From contig JAEYXH010000006.1 in NCBI GenBank assembly GCA_023428545.1, positions 1 to 64,000 of the forward strand: a DNA stretch of 64,000 nucleotides, given 5' to 3'. The stretch is from Bacteroidota bacterium. Its GTDB lineage: Bacteria; Bacteroidota; Bacteroidia; Bacteroidales; Prolixibacteraceae. The position numbers were made by a program, and so were the translations under genes. Of this stretch, positions 28,194 through 36,525 are shown piece after piece; position 1 is the stretch's first letter, and each line of letters opens with the position of its first letter. The notes beneath the pieces are model-generated. The model worked only from the letters and a program-made list of their open reading frames with translations, was not told the DNA's origin and made no database searches.

Positions 28194-29507
28194 CTACCAG
28201 CTTTTCAGGAAGTCGGGGATGGAAGATTTCTGGAATATTTCGAGTAATTCTCCCATGCCAATGCCTGCATAGGTGCCGAATGCATACCCCAACAAGCCTA
28301 CAGCAATTCCACTGACAATGACATCCTTGTTGCGAATGGCTGCCGCAACTGCCGGCACGAAGGGGGGAGAGTATGTCAATGCCGTAATGGTAATTATTGT
28401 GGTATCGGAATCAACACCAAAGATTTTGGAAAGAATCACATGGATAAACATGGATCCAAAAATGGCCATGGCCACAAAGTAAAAGATATTCAGATATTCC
28501 TTTTTAAAGATTCCGCTCAGGTCGGCCTGGGAGGCTATCACCAGTGAAAATACAATGATCAGGTACATTCCCAGTTGAAAGGTGTTTTCAATCTTGCTGA
28601 TTGCCGGGACGAATGAAAATGCCAGTCCCAGGGTACTCATGGTCAGAATCAGGACGGCCATCTGATTTTCCTTGCCAACCAATGTGCTTACACCAAAGGA
28701 GATTCCCACTATGGCGACTGCCAGCAAAAATGCCCAAATCAGCTTAATTGCAGCTTTCTTGTTCAACATGCCAAGATAATTGTCGACCCCCTCCGTTTCT
28801 TTGGCGATGGCACAGATTGCCTTGTGTCGTTTGACGTCCCTGAAATGGGGGAGGAAAAGATTGAAAACATTTTGGGCAATGGTCATCAGGAATACCAGAC
28901 ATACAGTCCCTAATACCACATCATAGGTATGGGTCATGATGTAAGTGTTGGAATTGACATTGAGGGCGGTGCCGATGGCTGCGAGGTTCGGTGTGCCACC
29001 TGTGTATACACCAACCAGCATGCCGCCTACCTTATTGGCTTCAGCTATGGAGTCACCCCAGAGTAAAAATCCGATAAAAATGGCTGTGAATAAGGATATC
29101 ATTGCCAACAACATGGATTTCAGCGCTTCGCGGGCAAGACTCATGTATTTGCGCAGGTCGAGGGAAAACAGGATCAGGGGTATGGCAACACCGATGGCAA
29201 CATTCATGATATTTGCCTGGATTCCACCGATTTGGTTAAGAGCAATGTCGCCTGTAGTGATCAAGCCATTGTGAAACGCATCCATGAGCTGATCCTCCTT
29301 GAGAGGATTGCCTTCGGCAAGCACTTTCATGCGTTTATAATTTTCGCTGGCTTTGGGAAAGATTCCTATATTCCCCCATAACAGACCCAGTGCGTAGGCC
29401 AGGACCACTGCACCAACTTTTCTTATTTTATCGGAGATATGCGTGAGGTAAATCAGGAAGACCGGAATCAGAAGATAGGCGATGATTAAGGCAATCGTGA
29501 TCAGCAT
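28194..29507 (-). CDS. DUF819 family membrane protein
   Basis: A 437-residue polytopic protein with about 11-12 hydrophobic segments. Conserved segments include GGTPNLAAIGTALN and, near the C-terminus, TYSPPFVPAVAAAIRNKD. It matches the DUF819 (YjcL-like) family, which resembles secondary transporters; the substrate is not known. Two related halves suggest an inverted-repeat transporter fold. It stands alone, with 143 bases on the 5' side to the next gene. Confidence 0.87.
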   Translation of the reverse strand: MLITIALIIAYLLIPVFLIYLTHISDKIRKVGAVVLAYALGLLWGNIGIFPKASENYKRMKVLAEGNPLKEDQLMDAFHNGLITTGDIALNQIGGIQANIMNVAIGVAIPLILFSLDLRKYMSLAREALKSMLLAMISLFTAIFIGFLLWGDSIAEANKVGGMLVGVYTGGTPNLAAIGTALNVNSNTYIMTHTYDVVLGTVCLVFLMTIAQNVFNLFLPHFRDVKRHKAICAIAKETEGVDNYLGMLNKKAAIKLIWAFLLAVAIVGISFGVSTLVGKENQMAVLILTMSTLGLAFSFVPAISKIENTFQLGMYLIIVFSLVIASQADLSGIFKKEYLNIFYFVAMAIFGSMFIHVILSKIFGVDSDTTIITITALTYSPPFVPAVAAAIRNKDVIVSGIAVGLLGYAFGTYAGIGMGELLEIFQKSSIPDFLKSW

Positions 29508-29564
29508 GTGGCTTGTTTTTGGTAATCAAATATAGGATAAAATTATTCCGGGTGATATAATGCC

Positions 29565-29606
29565 ATAAAAAGAGGGTGCAAAGTCGGCTTTGACCTGTTT
29601 GCACCC
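29565..29606 (-). terminator. terminator of the saccharopine-dehydrogenase-family gene
   Basis: A 9-bp perfect stem GGGTGCAAA / TTTGCACCC with a 15-base loop is followed on the minus strand by TCTTTTT. It sits 47 bases after the stop of the minus-strand gene at 29654. Confidence 0.88.
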
Positions 29607-29653
29607 CCTTGTAATGTTGTATTTTAAATTTCGGAAGGAATGATTCCACCCGG

Positions 29654-30853
29654 TTAATATTCAAACTCAAGGTCTACCCCCTGCAATTCATGCCAGGGCA
29701 AACCATGTTTGTTTAATGCCTCCATGAAAGGATCTGGATTGAATTCCTCAACATTGTAAATGCCGGATTTTTTCCAAAGTCCCTTCAGGTACATCATGGC
29801 GCCAATCATCGCAGGAACGCCTGTGGTATAGCTGACAGCCTGGGTCCCGGTTTCGGCATAGGCCGCTTCATGGCTGCAATTGTTGTATACATAGTAAGTT
29901 TTTTCCTTCCCGTCTTTCAAGCCTTTAATACGACATCCGATGGAAGTCCAGCCCTTGTAGTTTTCGCCCAGATCTCCTGGATTGGGCAGCACAGCCTTGA
30001 GAAACTGGATGGGTACGATCTCCCGTCCTTCATACATGACAGGTTCAATGCCAGCCATTCCAATATTCTGGATCACCCTTAGGTGGGTGAGATATTCCTG
30101 TCCGAAAGTCATCCAGAAACGCGCCCGTTTCAGTGTCGGGAAATTCTTTACCAGCGATTCGAGTTCTTCGTGGTAAATCAGGTAAGATTCCTTTGGCCCG
30201 ATTTCAGGATAGTTCAGGGGTTTATGGATTTCATGGGGTTCGGTTTCGACCCATTTACCATTCTCCCAATATTTACCTTTCTGGGTAACTTCACGAATGT
30301 TGATTTCGGGATTGAAATTCGTAGCAAAGGCCTTTCCATGATCTCCGGCGTTGCAATCGACGATATCGAGATAATGGATCTCATCGAAATGATGTTTGGC
30401 AGCATGGGCAGTGAAAACACTGGTGACACCGGGATCGAAACCACAACCGAGAATAGCTGTTATTCCGGCGTTTTTAAATCTCTCCTGGTAAGCCCATTGC
30501 CATTTATACTCAAATTTGGCTTCATCTTTGGGTTCGTAATTGGCAGTGTCGAGATAGCTGGTTTCAGTCTCAAGACAAGCATCCATGATGGTCAGATCCT
30601 GATAGGGAAGAGCCACATTTACAACCAGATCCGGCTTAAAGGAACGGATCAGAGCCACTAACTGAGGAACATTGTCGGCATCGACCTGTGCAGTTTTAAT
30701 GCGGTTCCCACCTATTTTTTTGGCAATGGCATCGCATTTTGATTTGGTTCGGCTGGCCAGCATGATGTCGGAGAAGACTTCAGGCAGTGCAGCCATCTTG
30801 TGCGCCACTACAGTTCCAACGCCACCGGCGCCAATGATCAATACTTTTCCCAT
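29654..30853 (-). CDS. saccharopine dehydrogenase family, probable carboxynorspermidine dehydrogenase
   Basis: A 399-residue cytosolic enzyme with the N-terminal Rossmann motif GAGGVGTVVAHK and a C-terminal saccharopine-reductase domain (GCGFDPGVTSVF near 155). The closest family I recognise is the LYS1-like carboxynorspermidine dehydrogenase. That enzyme condenses aspartate semialdehyde with a diamine, using NADPH, to make carboxyspermidine for polyamine synthesis. The partner decarboxylase (NspC) is not in the window, so the substrate assignment rests on family resemblance only. It is monocistronic with its own terminator. Confidence 0.82.
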   Translation of the reverse strand: MGKVLIIGAGGVGTVVAHKMAALPEVFSDIMLASRTKSKCDAIAKKIGGNRIKTAQVDADNVPQLVALIRSFKPDLVVNVALPYQDLTIMDACLETETSYLDTANYEPKDEAKFEYKWQWAYQERFKNAGITAILGCGFDPGVTSVFTAHAAKHHFDEIHYLDIVDCNAGDHGKAFATNFNPEINIREVTQKGKYWENGKWVETEPHEIHKPLNYPEIGPKESYLIYHEELESLVKNFPTLKRARFWMTFGQEYLTHLRVIQNIGMAGIEPVMYEGREIVPIQFLKAVLPNPGDLGENYKGWTSIGCRIKGLKDGKEKTYYVYNNCSHEAAYAETGTQAVSYTTGVPAMIGAMMYLKGLWKKSGIYNVEEFNPDPFMEALNKHGLPWHELQGVDLEFEY

Positions 30854-31125
30854 AGATAAACAATATTAATTTCAGTATGCAAAATAACGATTTTTTCATG
30901 AATAGGACATCCTTTTTATAGCCATGTTCACTGATTCATTTAAGAGTTTTTGCACTTGAGTTCATTGAGTGATGGATTTCGCATTGTTGAAAAAGATATA
31001 TTGTTCAGGGCAATGAGTGTAAGTTGAATTACAATTTTTGTGTAAAATTCTCTTCAGGTGTTGTCATTTCTTATCAAAAAGTATTATAAATAGTAGATTT
31101 AACTGATAAATAATAATATTACTGT

Positions 31126-31133
31126 TATTTTTG
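31126..31133 (+). promoter_or_regulatory. candidate -7 promoter element of a putative small RNA
   Basis: TATTTTTG matches TAnnTTTG in a 385-base gene-free gap and points at a short segment that ends in an intrinsic terminator about 115 bases downstream. The -33 side has no exact TTTG. Confidence 0.4.
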
Positions 31134-31137
31134 CGCA

Positions 31138-31255
31138 ACCGGGTTATTTATTGACGAAACCCAATTCAATAAACCAAATAACAAGGCACTTCAGTAGACC
31201 TTTCGCATAGATTTACATCGTGTAACCGCCCGTCATCGTCACGGGCGGCTTTTTA
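31138..31255 (+). ncRNA. putative structured small RNA, family unknown
   Basis: A roughly 115-base segment lies between a TAnnTTTG element and a strong terminator, with no reading frame. It can form a hairpin TTTATTGA / TCAATAAA around an 11-base loop, and alternatives using GGGTT/AACCC and GTTATTT/AAATAAC. Its 3' end overlaps the last codons of the symporter gene on the opposite strand. I do not recognise an RNA family. Function, if any, is unknown. Confidence 0.35.
31226..31254 (+). terminator. intrinsic terminator, plus-strand orientation
   Basis: A perfect 8-bp G+C-rich stem CCGCCCGT / ACGGGCGG with a 7-base loop is followed by CTTTTT on the plus strand. No plus-strand protein gene ends here, so it points to a small transcript. 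It overlaps the stop codon of the minus-strand symporter gene. Confidence 0.75.
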
Positions 31256-32582
31256 AAGACCGTGTCCCAACCAGCAATATTGCGGCATTGATTATAAATG
31301 CTGCCAAAATCAGCCAGTATCCTTCGGTTTGGCCTGTGCTGTCAGTCAGGATTTTCCCTGCCAGTGCCATTCCTCCACCTGTCGCAATTGCCATAATTAC
31401 ATTGTCTTTTTTTACAGGCCAGCCTGCCAGTCCAGCGATGATTGGAATGATAAATGCACCGGAGAAGAATGTGAGCGACATCAGCAGGGCATTGAGGATA
31501 GAGGTAACTTTCAGGGCAATGAACATGCTTAATAATCCCATAAGTACAATGAATAATCTAGTCAGTTTTATCGTTCCCGGCTTGTCGAGATTGCCTGTAA
31601 ATAGCTCGGAAAGGATCATGGAGCTGTTTAGAAGGGTGGTATCTGCCGATGACATCACTGCCGACAATAAGGCCGCAGCCATCAATCCAAGTGCCCAGGT
31701 AGGAAGGAATGAACTCCCCGGAATGATGAACCCGCTACCATTCGCTACCTGGCTTCCGGCCATAACACCCAGATAAGTCAATATGAAGGCAATCGGAATC
31801 AGGAGGGCGGCAACGGTCAGTATGCTTCTTTGGGCTACCTTTTCGTTCTTTGCACAGAAGATCCTGGAATAGATATCCGGTCCGACCACGAAGGTAATAC
31901 TGTATGTCAACAAAAGGATCAATAAATCGGCAACAGTGAACGCATCATTAAAAAGGCTAAAATCAGGTACTGCAGATTTGGTTATTATGGATGGCTGATT
32001 AAGCCGCAGAATGAACATGGTAATGATACCTGCCAAAATGATCAATGCCTGGACAAAGTCGGTTTTAAGGATACTGAGCTGTCCGCCGGCAAGGGTGTAA
32101 AAAACAAAAATGGCACCACAGATCCATGCCCCATTGCGATAGCTGGTAATATCCAGGCTGTCAAGGATTTTGGCCCCGGCAATGATTTGTGCGGCGATAA
32201 TGCCGGTCCAGGCGATTGGGATCAGCAGGCTTGCCGCTTTTTCTGCCTTTTTCCCGTAAAACCGCAATAAAAGTTCGGGAAGGGTATAGTGTCCCAGCAG
32301 ACTTATTTTTCGGCTGATCATCGATAAAACAAACAATCCGGCAGAAGCGCTCAGTAGAAACCATGCTGCAGACCAACCTGCTTTTTGGCTGAGTTCAATG
32401 GTCCCAAGAATGGCCGAGCCGCCCATGATCGTGGCGAAAAGACTCCCTGATACCTGCCACCAGCTTCCCCTTTTTCCGGATATATAGTAATCGGCGGCAT
32501 CTTTTACCTTGAAAAAAGAGTAGATTCCGATTCCGGTTACCAGGGCAAGATAGCCAATCAGTATCAGTTCAATCTTTGTCAT
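31239..32582 (-). CDS. sodium:solute symporter (SSS) family protein
   Basis: A 447-residue membrane protein with about 12-13 hydrophobic segments. I chose ATG 32582 (MTKIELILIGYLALVTG); another ATG lies three codons upstream. DYYISGKRGSWWQVSGSLFATIMGGS after segment 1 and the long middle of the LeuT-fold core match the SSS family (Na+-coupled uptake of proline, pantothenate, sugars or similar). The substrate cannot be called. The C-terminal residues RSLKSRP are encoded within the inverted repeat of an oppositely oriented terminator, which is unusual. It is divergent from the S9 peptidase gene. Confidence 0.9.
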   Translation of the reverse strand: MTKIELILIGYLALVTGIGIYSFFKVKDAADYYISGKRGSWWQVSGSLFATIMGGSAILGTIELSQKAGWSAAWFLLSASAGLFVLSMISRKISLLGHYTLPELLLRFYGKKAEKAASLLIPIAWTGIIAAQIIAGAKILDSLDITSYRNGAWICGAIFVFYTLAGGQLSILKTDFVQALIILAGIITMFILRLNQPSIITKSAVPDFSLFNDAFTVADLLILLLTYSITFVVGPDIYSRIFCAKNEKVAQRSILTVAALLIPIAFILTYLGVMAGSQVANGSGFIIPGSSFLPTWALGLMAAALLSAVMSSADTTLLNSSMILSELFTGNLDKPGTIKLTRLFIVLMGLLSMFIALKVTSILNALLMSLTFFSGAFIIPIIAGLAGWPVKKDNVIMAIATGGGMALAGKILTDSTGQTEGYWLILAAFIINAAILLVGTRSLKSRP

Positions 32583-32701
32583 GCAAGCCATTTACTCAGT
32601 CTGTCGCAAAAATGCCAATATTTATTGGATGAGCAGTTGGTGCGAATAAAACTTTTATGCTTTTTTCCTCATATCCGAAACAGATTTACTGGTTGATATG
32701 T

Positions 32702-32709
32702 TAATTTTG
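32702..32709 (+). promoter_or_regulatory. candidate -7 element for the S9 peptidase gene
   Basis: TAATTTTG matches TAnnTTTG 24 bases before the ATG at 32734, giving a short leader. No exact TTTG is found 19 bases upstream. Confidence 0.45.
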
Positions 32710-32733
32710 TTTATCAAAATATGATTGGTCATT

Positions 32734-34839
32734 ATGAGAAAATTAACACCTCTTTTTGCAATGATGCTATTGTTTGCCTCATGCCAATCCGGAGATCAGG
32801 CTGTAAAGCCCCCGGTGGCAAAAAAAATACCGTATGAAATCGAAACGCACGGCCATAAGCGTGTTGATCCCTATTACTGGATGAACCAACGTGAAAATCC
32901 GGAAGTGGTTGCATACCTTGAAGCCGAGAATCACTATCTGAAAACGATGATGAAGCATACGGAACCATTGCAGGAAAAGCTTTACACCGAAATACGTTCA
33001 AGGATAAAGGAGTCTGACGAATCGGTGCCTTATCCCGAAAACGGATATGAATATTATAGCCGGACTGTCCCCGGTGAGGAATACAGTTTATTTTGCCGGA
33101 AGGAAAAGGGGTCATCCCAAGAAGAAATAATGCTCGACATCAATGCGATGGCCAAAGGTTACGCCTACTATGGTGTTGGTGGAGGGTCGGTCAGTCCCGA
33201 CAATCAGATACTTGCCTATTCGGTTGATACAGTCAGCAGGAGAAACTATTCGATTTACTTCAAGAATCTGGCTACGGGTGAGCTTCTTCCCGATGTGATT
33301 CCGATGACAACCGGAGGAGTGGTTTGGGGAAATGATAACAAAACCATTTTTTATGTGGTAAGAAACGAAACCACCTTGCGCTCCGAAAAGATCATGCGCC
33401 ACACACTGGGTACTCCGGTTTCAGACGATGACCCGGTTTACTACGAGGAGGATGAAACCTTCAGTGTAAACATTTCAAAAACCAAATCGGGACGTTTTCT
33501 GGTCATCGGTTCGGGAAGTACCCTGACCACGGAATTCAGGGTTCTCGATGCCAATACGCCGGATGGGGAATTCAAGGTTTTCCAGGCCAGGGGGCGTGGA
33601 CTGGAATATGATGTAGACCATGCAGGGGATTTCTTTTATGTGAGAACCAATCTGGATGCCCAGAATTTCAGGTTGATGAAAACCCCCCTTGACCGCACAT
33701 CGAAAGAAAACTGGGTTGAGGTGATTCCTCACAGGGAGGATGTTTATCTGTCCGGTGTATCCTTATTTAATGATTTTATGGCCGTTCAGGAGAGGAAAAG
33801 CGGGCTGAACCAGATACGGATCATGCCCTGGGATGGAGAAGAACATACCATCGCATTTGAAGAGGAGGTATATACAGTCAATATTGGTGTCAACCGCGAG
33901 TTCGTCTCATCGACCCTCCGGTTTCAGTACTCGTCGCTTACAACACCGGTTTCGACATTCGATTATGACATGAACAGCCGGGAGCGCGTCTTGTTAAAGC
34001 AGGAAGAAGTGCTGGGTGGGTTTAATGCCGGAGATTATGAAACCATTCGTGATTATGCACTGGCAGCTGACGGGACAAGGATACCACTGAGCATTGTGTA
34101 TAAAAAAGGTTTCGTGAAAGATGGGACCCAACCTGCATTGCTATATGGGTACGGATCCTATGGTTATACCCAGGACCCCTATTTCAGGGTCAGGATTTTA
34201 CCATTGCTCGACAGGGGATTTGTATACGTGATCGCCCATATCAGGGGAGAGCAGTTTTATGGCCGTAGATGGTATGAAGACGGAAAATTGCTTAAGAAGA
34301 TAAATACTTTCACCGATTTTAATTCCGCAGCCGAGCATCTGATCAAGGAGAAGTATACATCAGCAGATAAGCTCTTTGCAAAAGGGGGCAGTGCAGGAGG
34401 CCTATTGATGGGAGCGGTCGCAAATATGCGTCCCGACCTGTACAAAGGTGTGATTGCCAATGTTCCGTTCGTTGATGTGGTGACCACCATGCTGGATGAA
34501 TCGATTCCTTTGACAACCAGTGAGTTTGATGAGTGGGGTAATCCAAAGGATGAGGAATACTACCACTATATGCTATTCTATTCGCCCTATGATAACGTAG
34601 AGGCCAAAGACTATCCGGCCATGCTGGTGACCACCGGGTTCCATGATTCACAGGTCCAGTATTGGGAGCCCGCCAAATGGGTGGCAAAACTTCGGGACAT
34701 GAAAACCGATTCCAATCCGTTATTGTTCCGGATCAACATGGATTTTGGCCATGGCGGGGCATCAGGCCGTTTCCAGGGAATAAAGGATACGGCATTGGAA
34801 TATGCCTTTATCTTTGACCTGATCGGTATCAAGGAATAA
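32734..34839 (+). CDS. S9 family oligopeptidase, lipoprotein (oligopeptidase B-like)
   Basis: The ATG at 32734 gives 701 residues with a lipoprotein signal (LLFASC, Cys about 17). The N-terminal half is a 7-bladed beta-propeller that gates access. The C-terminal alpha/beta-hydrolase domain holds the catalytic triad: Ser in GGSAGG, Asp in FHDSQVQYWEP and His in FGHGGASGRF. This is the oligopeptidase B layout, with cleavage of short peptides, classically after basic residues. The lipobox suggests it is membrane-tethered in the periplasm, in keeping with peptide scavenging. It is monocistronic and ends at a bidirectional terminator. Confidence 0.95.
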   Translation: MRKLTPLFAMMLLFASCQSGDQAVKPPVAKKIPYEIETHGHKRVDPYYWMNQRENPEVVAYLEAENHYLKTMMKHTEPLQEKLYTEIRSRIKESDESVPYPENGYEYYSRTVPGEEYSLFCRKEKGSSQEEIMLDINAMAKGYAYYGVGGGSVSPDNQILAYSVDTVSRRNYSIYFKNLATGELLPDVIPMTTGGVVWGNDNKTIFYVVRNETTLRSEKIMRHTLGTPVSDDDPVYYEEDETFSVNISKTKSGRFLVIGSGSTLTTEFRVLDANTPDGEFKVFQARGRGLEYDVDHAGDFFYVRTNLDAQNFRLMKTPLDRTSKENWVEVIPHREDVYLSGVSLFNDFMAVQERKSGLNQIRIMPWDGEEHTIAFEEEVYTVNIGVNREFVSSTLRFQYSSLTTPVSTFDYDMNSRERVLLKQEEVLGGFNAGDYETIRDYALAADGTRIPLSIVYKKGFVKDGTQPALLYGYGSYGYTQDPYFRVRILPLLDRGFVYVIAHIRGEQFYGRRWYEDGKLLKKINTFTDFNSAAEHLIKEKYTSADKLFAKGGSAGGLLMGAVANMRPDLYKGVIANVPFVDVVTTMLDESIPLTTSEFDEWGNPKDEEYYHYMLFYSPYDNVEAKDYPAMLVTTGFHDSQVQYWEPAKWVAKLRDMKTDSNPLLFRINMDFGHGGASGRFQGIKDTALEYAFIFDLIGIKE

Positions 34840-34860
34840 GGAATCTATACAAAAATAAAA

Positions 34861-34896
34861 AAGCAGGCAATCCTTGAACGAGTGCCTGTTTTTTTT
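34861..34896. terminator. bidirectional terminator
   Basis: The CAGGCA / TGCCTG stem, extended by AAAA/TTTT on the flanks, separates the convergent S9 peptidase and PPK2 genes. T-runs exist on both strands. Confidence 0.88.
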
Positions 34897-34916
34897 GTTT
34901 TTGCCTGTCGGAATGA

Positions 34917-35762
34917 TTATTTGTCATTATCCCCTTCTCCATCATCCCCGCCCATGTCTTCGTAATAATCGGGAACAAATGTCTGTTCGGAAATGGGAGG
35001 CCTGACATATCCCGATTGTTTTGGTCGGGGCGGTAATTCAATTGGTGGCATAGTCATGTCCTCATAAGGTATCAGGGAGAGCAAATGGCGGATGCAGTTC
35101 AGTCGCGACCGCCGCTTGTCGTCACTTTCCAGTACATACCAGGGCGACTGTTTGGTATCGGTATAGGAAAACATTTCATCCTTGGCTTTTGAATATTCAA
35201 CCCATTTATTGCGTGCTATAATGTCCATGTCGCTGAATTTCCACCGTTTGGCCGGATCTTTGATGCGGCTGATGAAACGATTTTCCTGTTCTTCCTCACT
35301 GACTGAGAACCAGTATTTAATGAGAATGATGCCTGCACGGATCAGCATTTTTTCGAAATTCGGGCAGGACCTTAAGAAGTCCCAGTATTCATCTTCGGTA
35401 CAGAATCCCATCACCTTTTCAACACCGGCCCGGTTATACCAGCTGCGGTCGAAAAGAACCAGTTCCCCGGCAGCCGGAAGATGTTGGGCATATCTTTGGA
35501 AATACCATTGTGATTTTTCGCGCTCAGTCGGAATACCAAGTGCAACAACCCTGCAAATACGAGGATTGAGGGGCTCGGCAATCCTTTTTATTGCGCCACC
35601 CTTTCCAGCTGCATCACGTCCTTCGAAAATCACCACTACCTTCAGTTTATTTGACTTTATCCAGTTTTGCAACTTAACAAGTTCAATATTCAGTCTTTCG
35701 AGTTCCTTTTCGTAAAAGGATTTCTTCAGTTTGCCTGATTCAGATATATTTGGTTTTGCCAT
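34917..35762 (-). CDS. ppk2: polyphosphate kinase 2
   Basis: A 281-residue soluble enzyme with Walker A EGRDAAGKGGAIKRI near residue 50, Walker B region VLFDRSWYNRAGVE and the lid segment ending in KRWKFSDMD. This is the short single-domain PPK2 class. It uses polyphosphate to phosphorylate nucleoside mono- or diphosphates, and runs the reverse reaction too. The last 45 residues are Pro-, Asp- and Gly-rich and probably disordered. No phosphate genes are adjacent. Confidence 0.95.
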   Translation of the reverse strand: MAKPNISESGKLKKSFYEKELERLNIELVKLQNWIKSNKLKVVVIFEGRDAAGKGGAIKRIAEPLNPRICRVVALGIPTEREKSQWYFQRYAQHLPAAGELVLFDRSWYNRAGVEKVMGFCTEDEYWDFLRSCPNFEKMLIRAGIILIKYWFSVSEEEQENRFISRIKDPAKRWKFSDMDIIARNKWVEYSKAKDEMFSYTDTKQSPWYVLESDDKRRSRLNCIRHLLSLIPYEDMTMPPIELPPRPKQSGYVRPPISEQTFVPDYYEDMGGDDGEGDNDK

Positions 35763-36122
35763 GGAGAAATTGTTTTGATGCTGAAATTACGTATTCGGGA
35801 CCAAAAAGACAACGAAAAGGGTTTGAAATTTTTATTAGGCTATTATTGTTCTGAGACTATCCCTAGTTACATCACGAATACTGAAATGATTAACAAGAAT
35901 TGCCATGTAACTGTCAATATCTCGCTGAAGGCATAAAATATCCCAAAATGAATCACATATTGAATACAGAATGCAATTGGGCTTTGCCTTGAATGAAGAA
36001 GTCAGGTCATGTCCCTGGGAATTCCAAAGTGAAAAATATATTTCAATCTCCCTGAATCTCAGGATGGTTGAGTGAGGTATAAACAGAAAAGACAATGTGG
36101 AGGGCAAAAAAGTAAATTTTCG
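35763..36122. other. gene-free stretch
   Basis: Between ppk2 and the tRNA promoter I see no convincing gene. A 90-codon minus-strand frame (35835-36107) has no recognisable domain, no promoter and unconvincing composition. The region is A+T-rich and unstructured to the eye. Confidence 0.5.
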
Positions 36123-36153
36123 TTTTGAAGAAGAGAAAAATTTGATACATTTG
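36123..36153 (+). promoter_or_regulatory. promoter of the tRNA-Ser/tRNA-Pro unit
   Basis: TTTTG, 18 bases, then TACATTTG gives a good Bacteroidota promoter. Transcription would start near 36158-36160 and read through a structured leader into tRNA-Ser and tRNA-Pro. Confidence 0.7.
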
Positions 36154-36157
36154 CACC

Positions 36158-36255
36158 CGCTATCCTGAAAAGATTGGCATGTTCATTAAAATACTGGAGA
36201 GAATGGAGAGGGGCTGATCCGCGCAGCGGAAGGTAACCTGCCGAACCTCAGGATT
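36158..36255 (+). ncRNA. putative structured RNA upstream of tRNA-Ser, family unknown
   Basis: A roughly 97-base segment between the promoter and tRNA-Ser folds into a long interrupted hairpin. Its terminal stem is ATCCTGA (36162-36168) with TCAGGAT (36248-36254). It continues as TTGGCATGTT (36174-36183) with AACCTGCCGAA (36235-36245), with one bulge and one mismatch. The apex can form GCTG/CAGC or TCCGC/GCGGA. Size and shape recall small stable RNAs such as the bacterial SRP RNA, but I do not see the expected SRP tip sequence, so I leave it unnamed. Confidence 0.45.
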
Positions 36256-36272
36256 TATTTCAATACGTCACT

Positions 36273-36360
<88 letters not shown>

Positions 36361-36365
36361 AACAT

Positions 36366-36440
36366 CGGGGTGTAGCGCAGCCCGGCTAGCGCACCTGCTT
36401 TGGGAGCAGGGGGTCCCAGGTTCGAATCCTGGTACCCCGA
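36366..36440 (+). tRNA. tRNA-Pro (anticodon TGG)
   Basis: The acceptor CGGGGTG pairs with TACCCCG. The anticodon arm CCTGC-TTTGGGA-GCAGG shows anticodon TGG, and the T-loop is GGTTCGAATCC. The discriminator is A and CCA is not encoded. A terminator follows within 20 bases. Confidence 0.97.
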
Positions 36441-36454
36441 CAGATTAAAATGAT

Positions 36455-36490
36455 GCCACTGTAATATTAAAATTGCAGTGGCTTTTTTTA
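36455..36490 (+). terminator. terminator of the tRNA-Ser/tRNA-Pro unit
   Basis: GCCACTG / CAGTGGC stem followed by seven Ts, directly after tRNA-Pro. Confidence 0.92.
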
Positions 36491-36525
36491 TGCGGTTAAT
36501 TTTGACCCAAACGAGTCTATTGACA

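Noticed and set aside
35835..36107. 90-codon minus-strand frame
   Set aside because: No domain, signal peptide or promoter; lies in an A+T-rich gap, so probably chance.
36158..36255. Definite SRP RNA (ffs)
   Set aside because: Rod-like shape and size fit, but the conserved tip sequence of bacterial SRP RNA could not be matched by eye.
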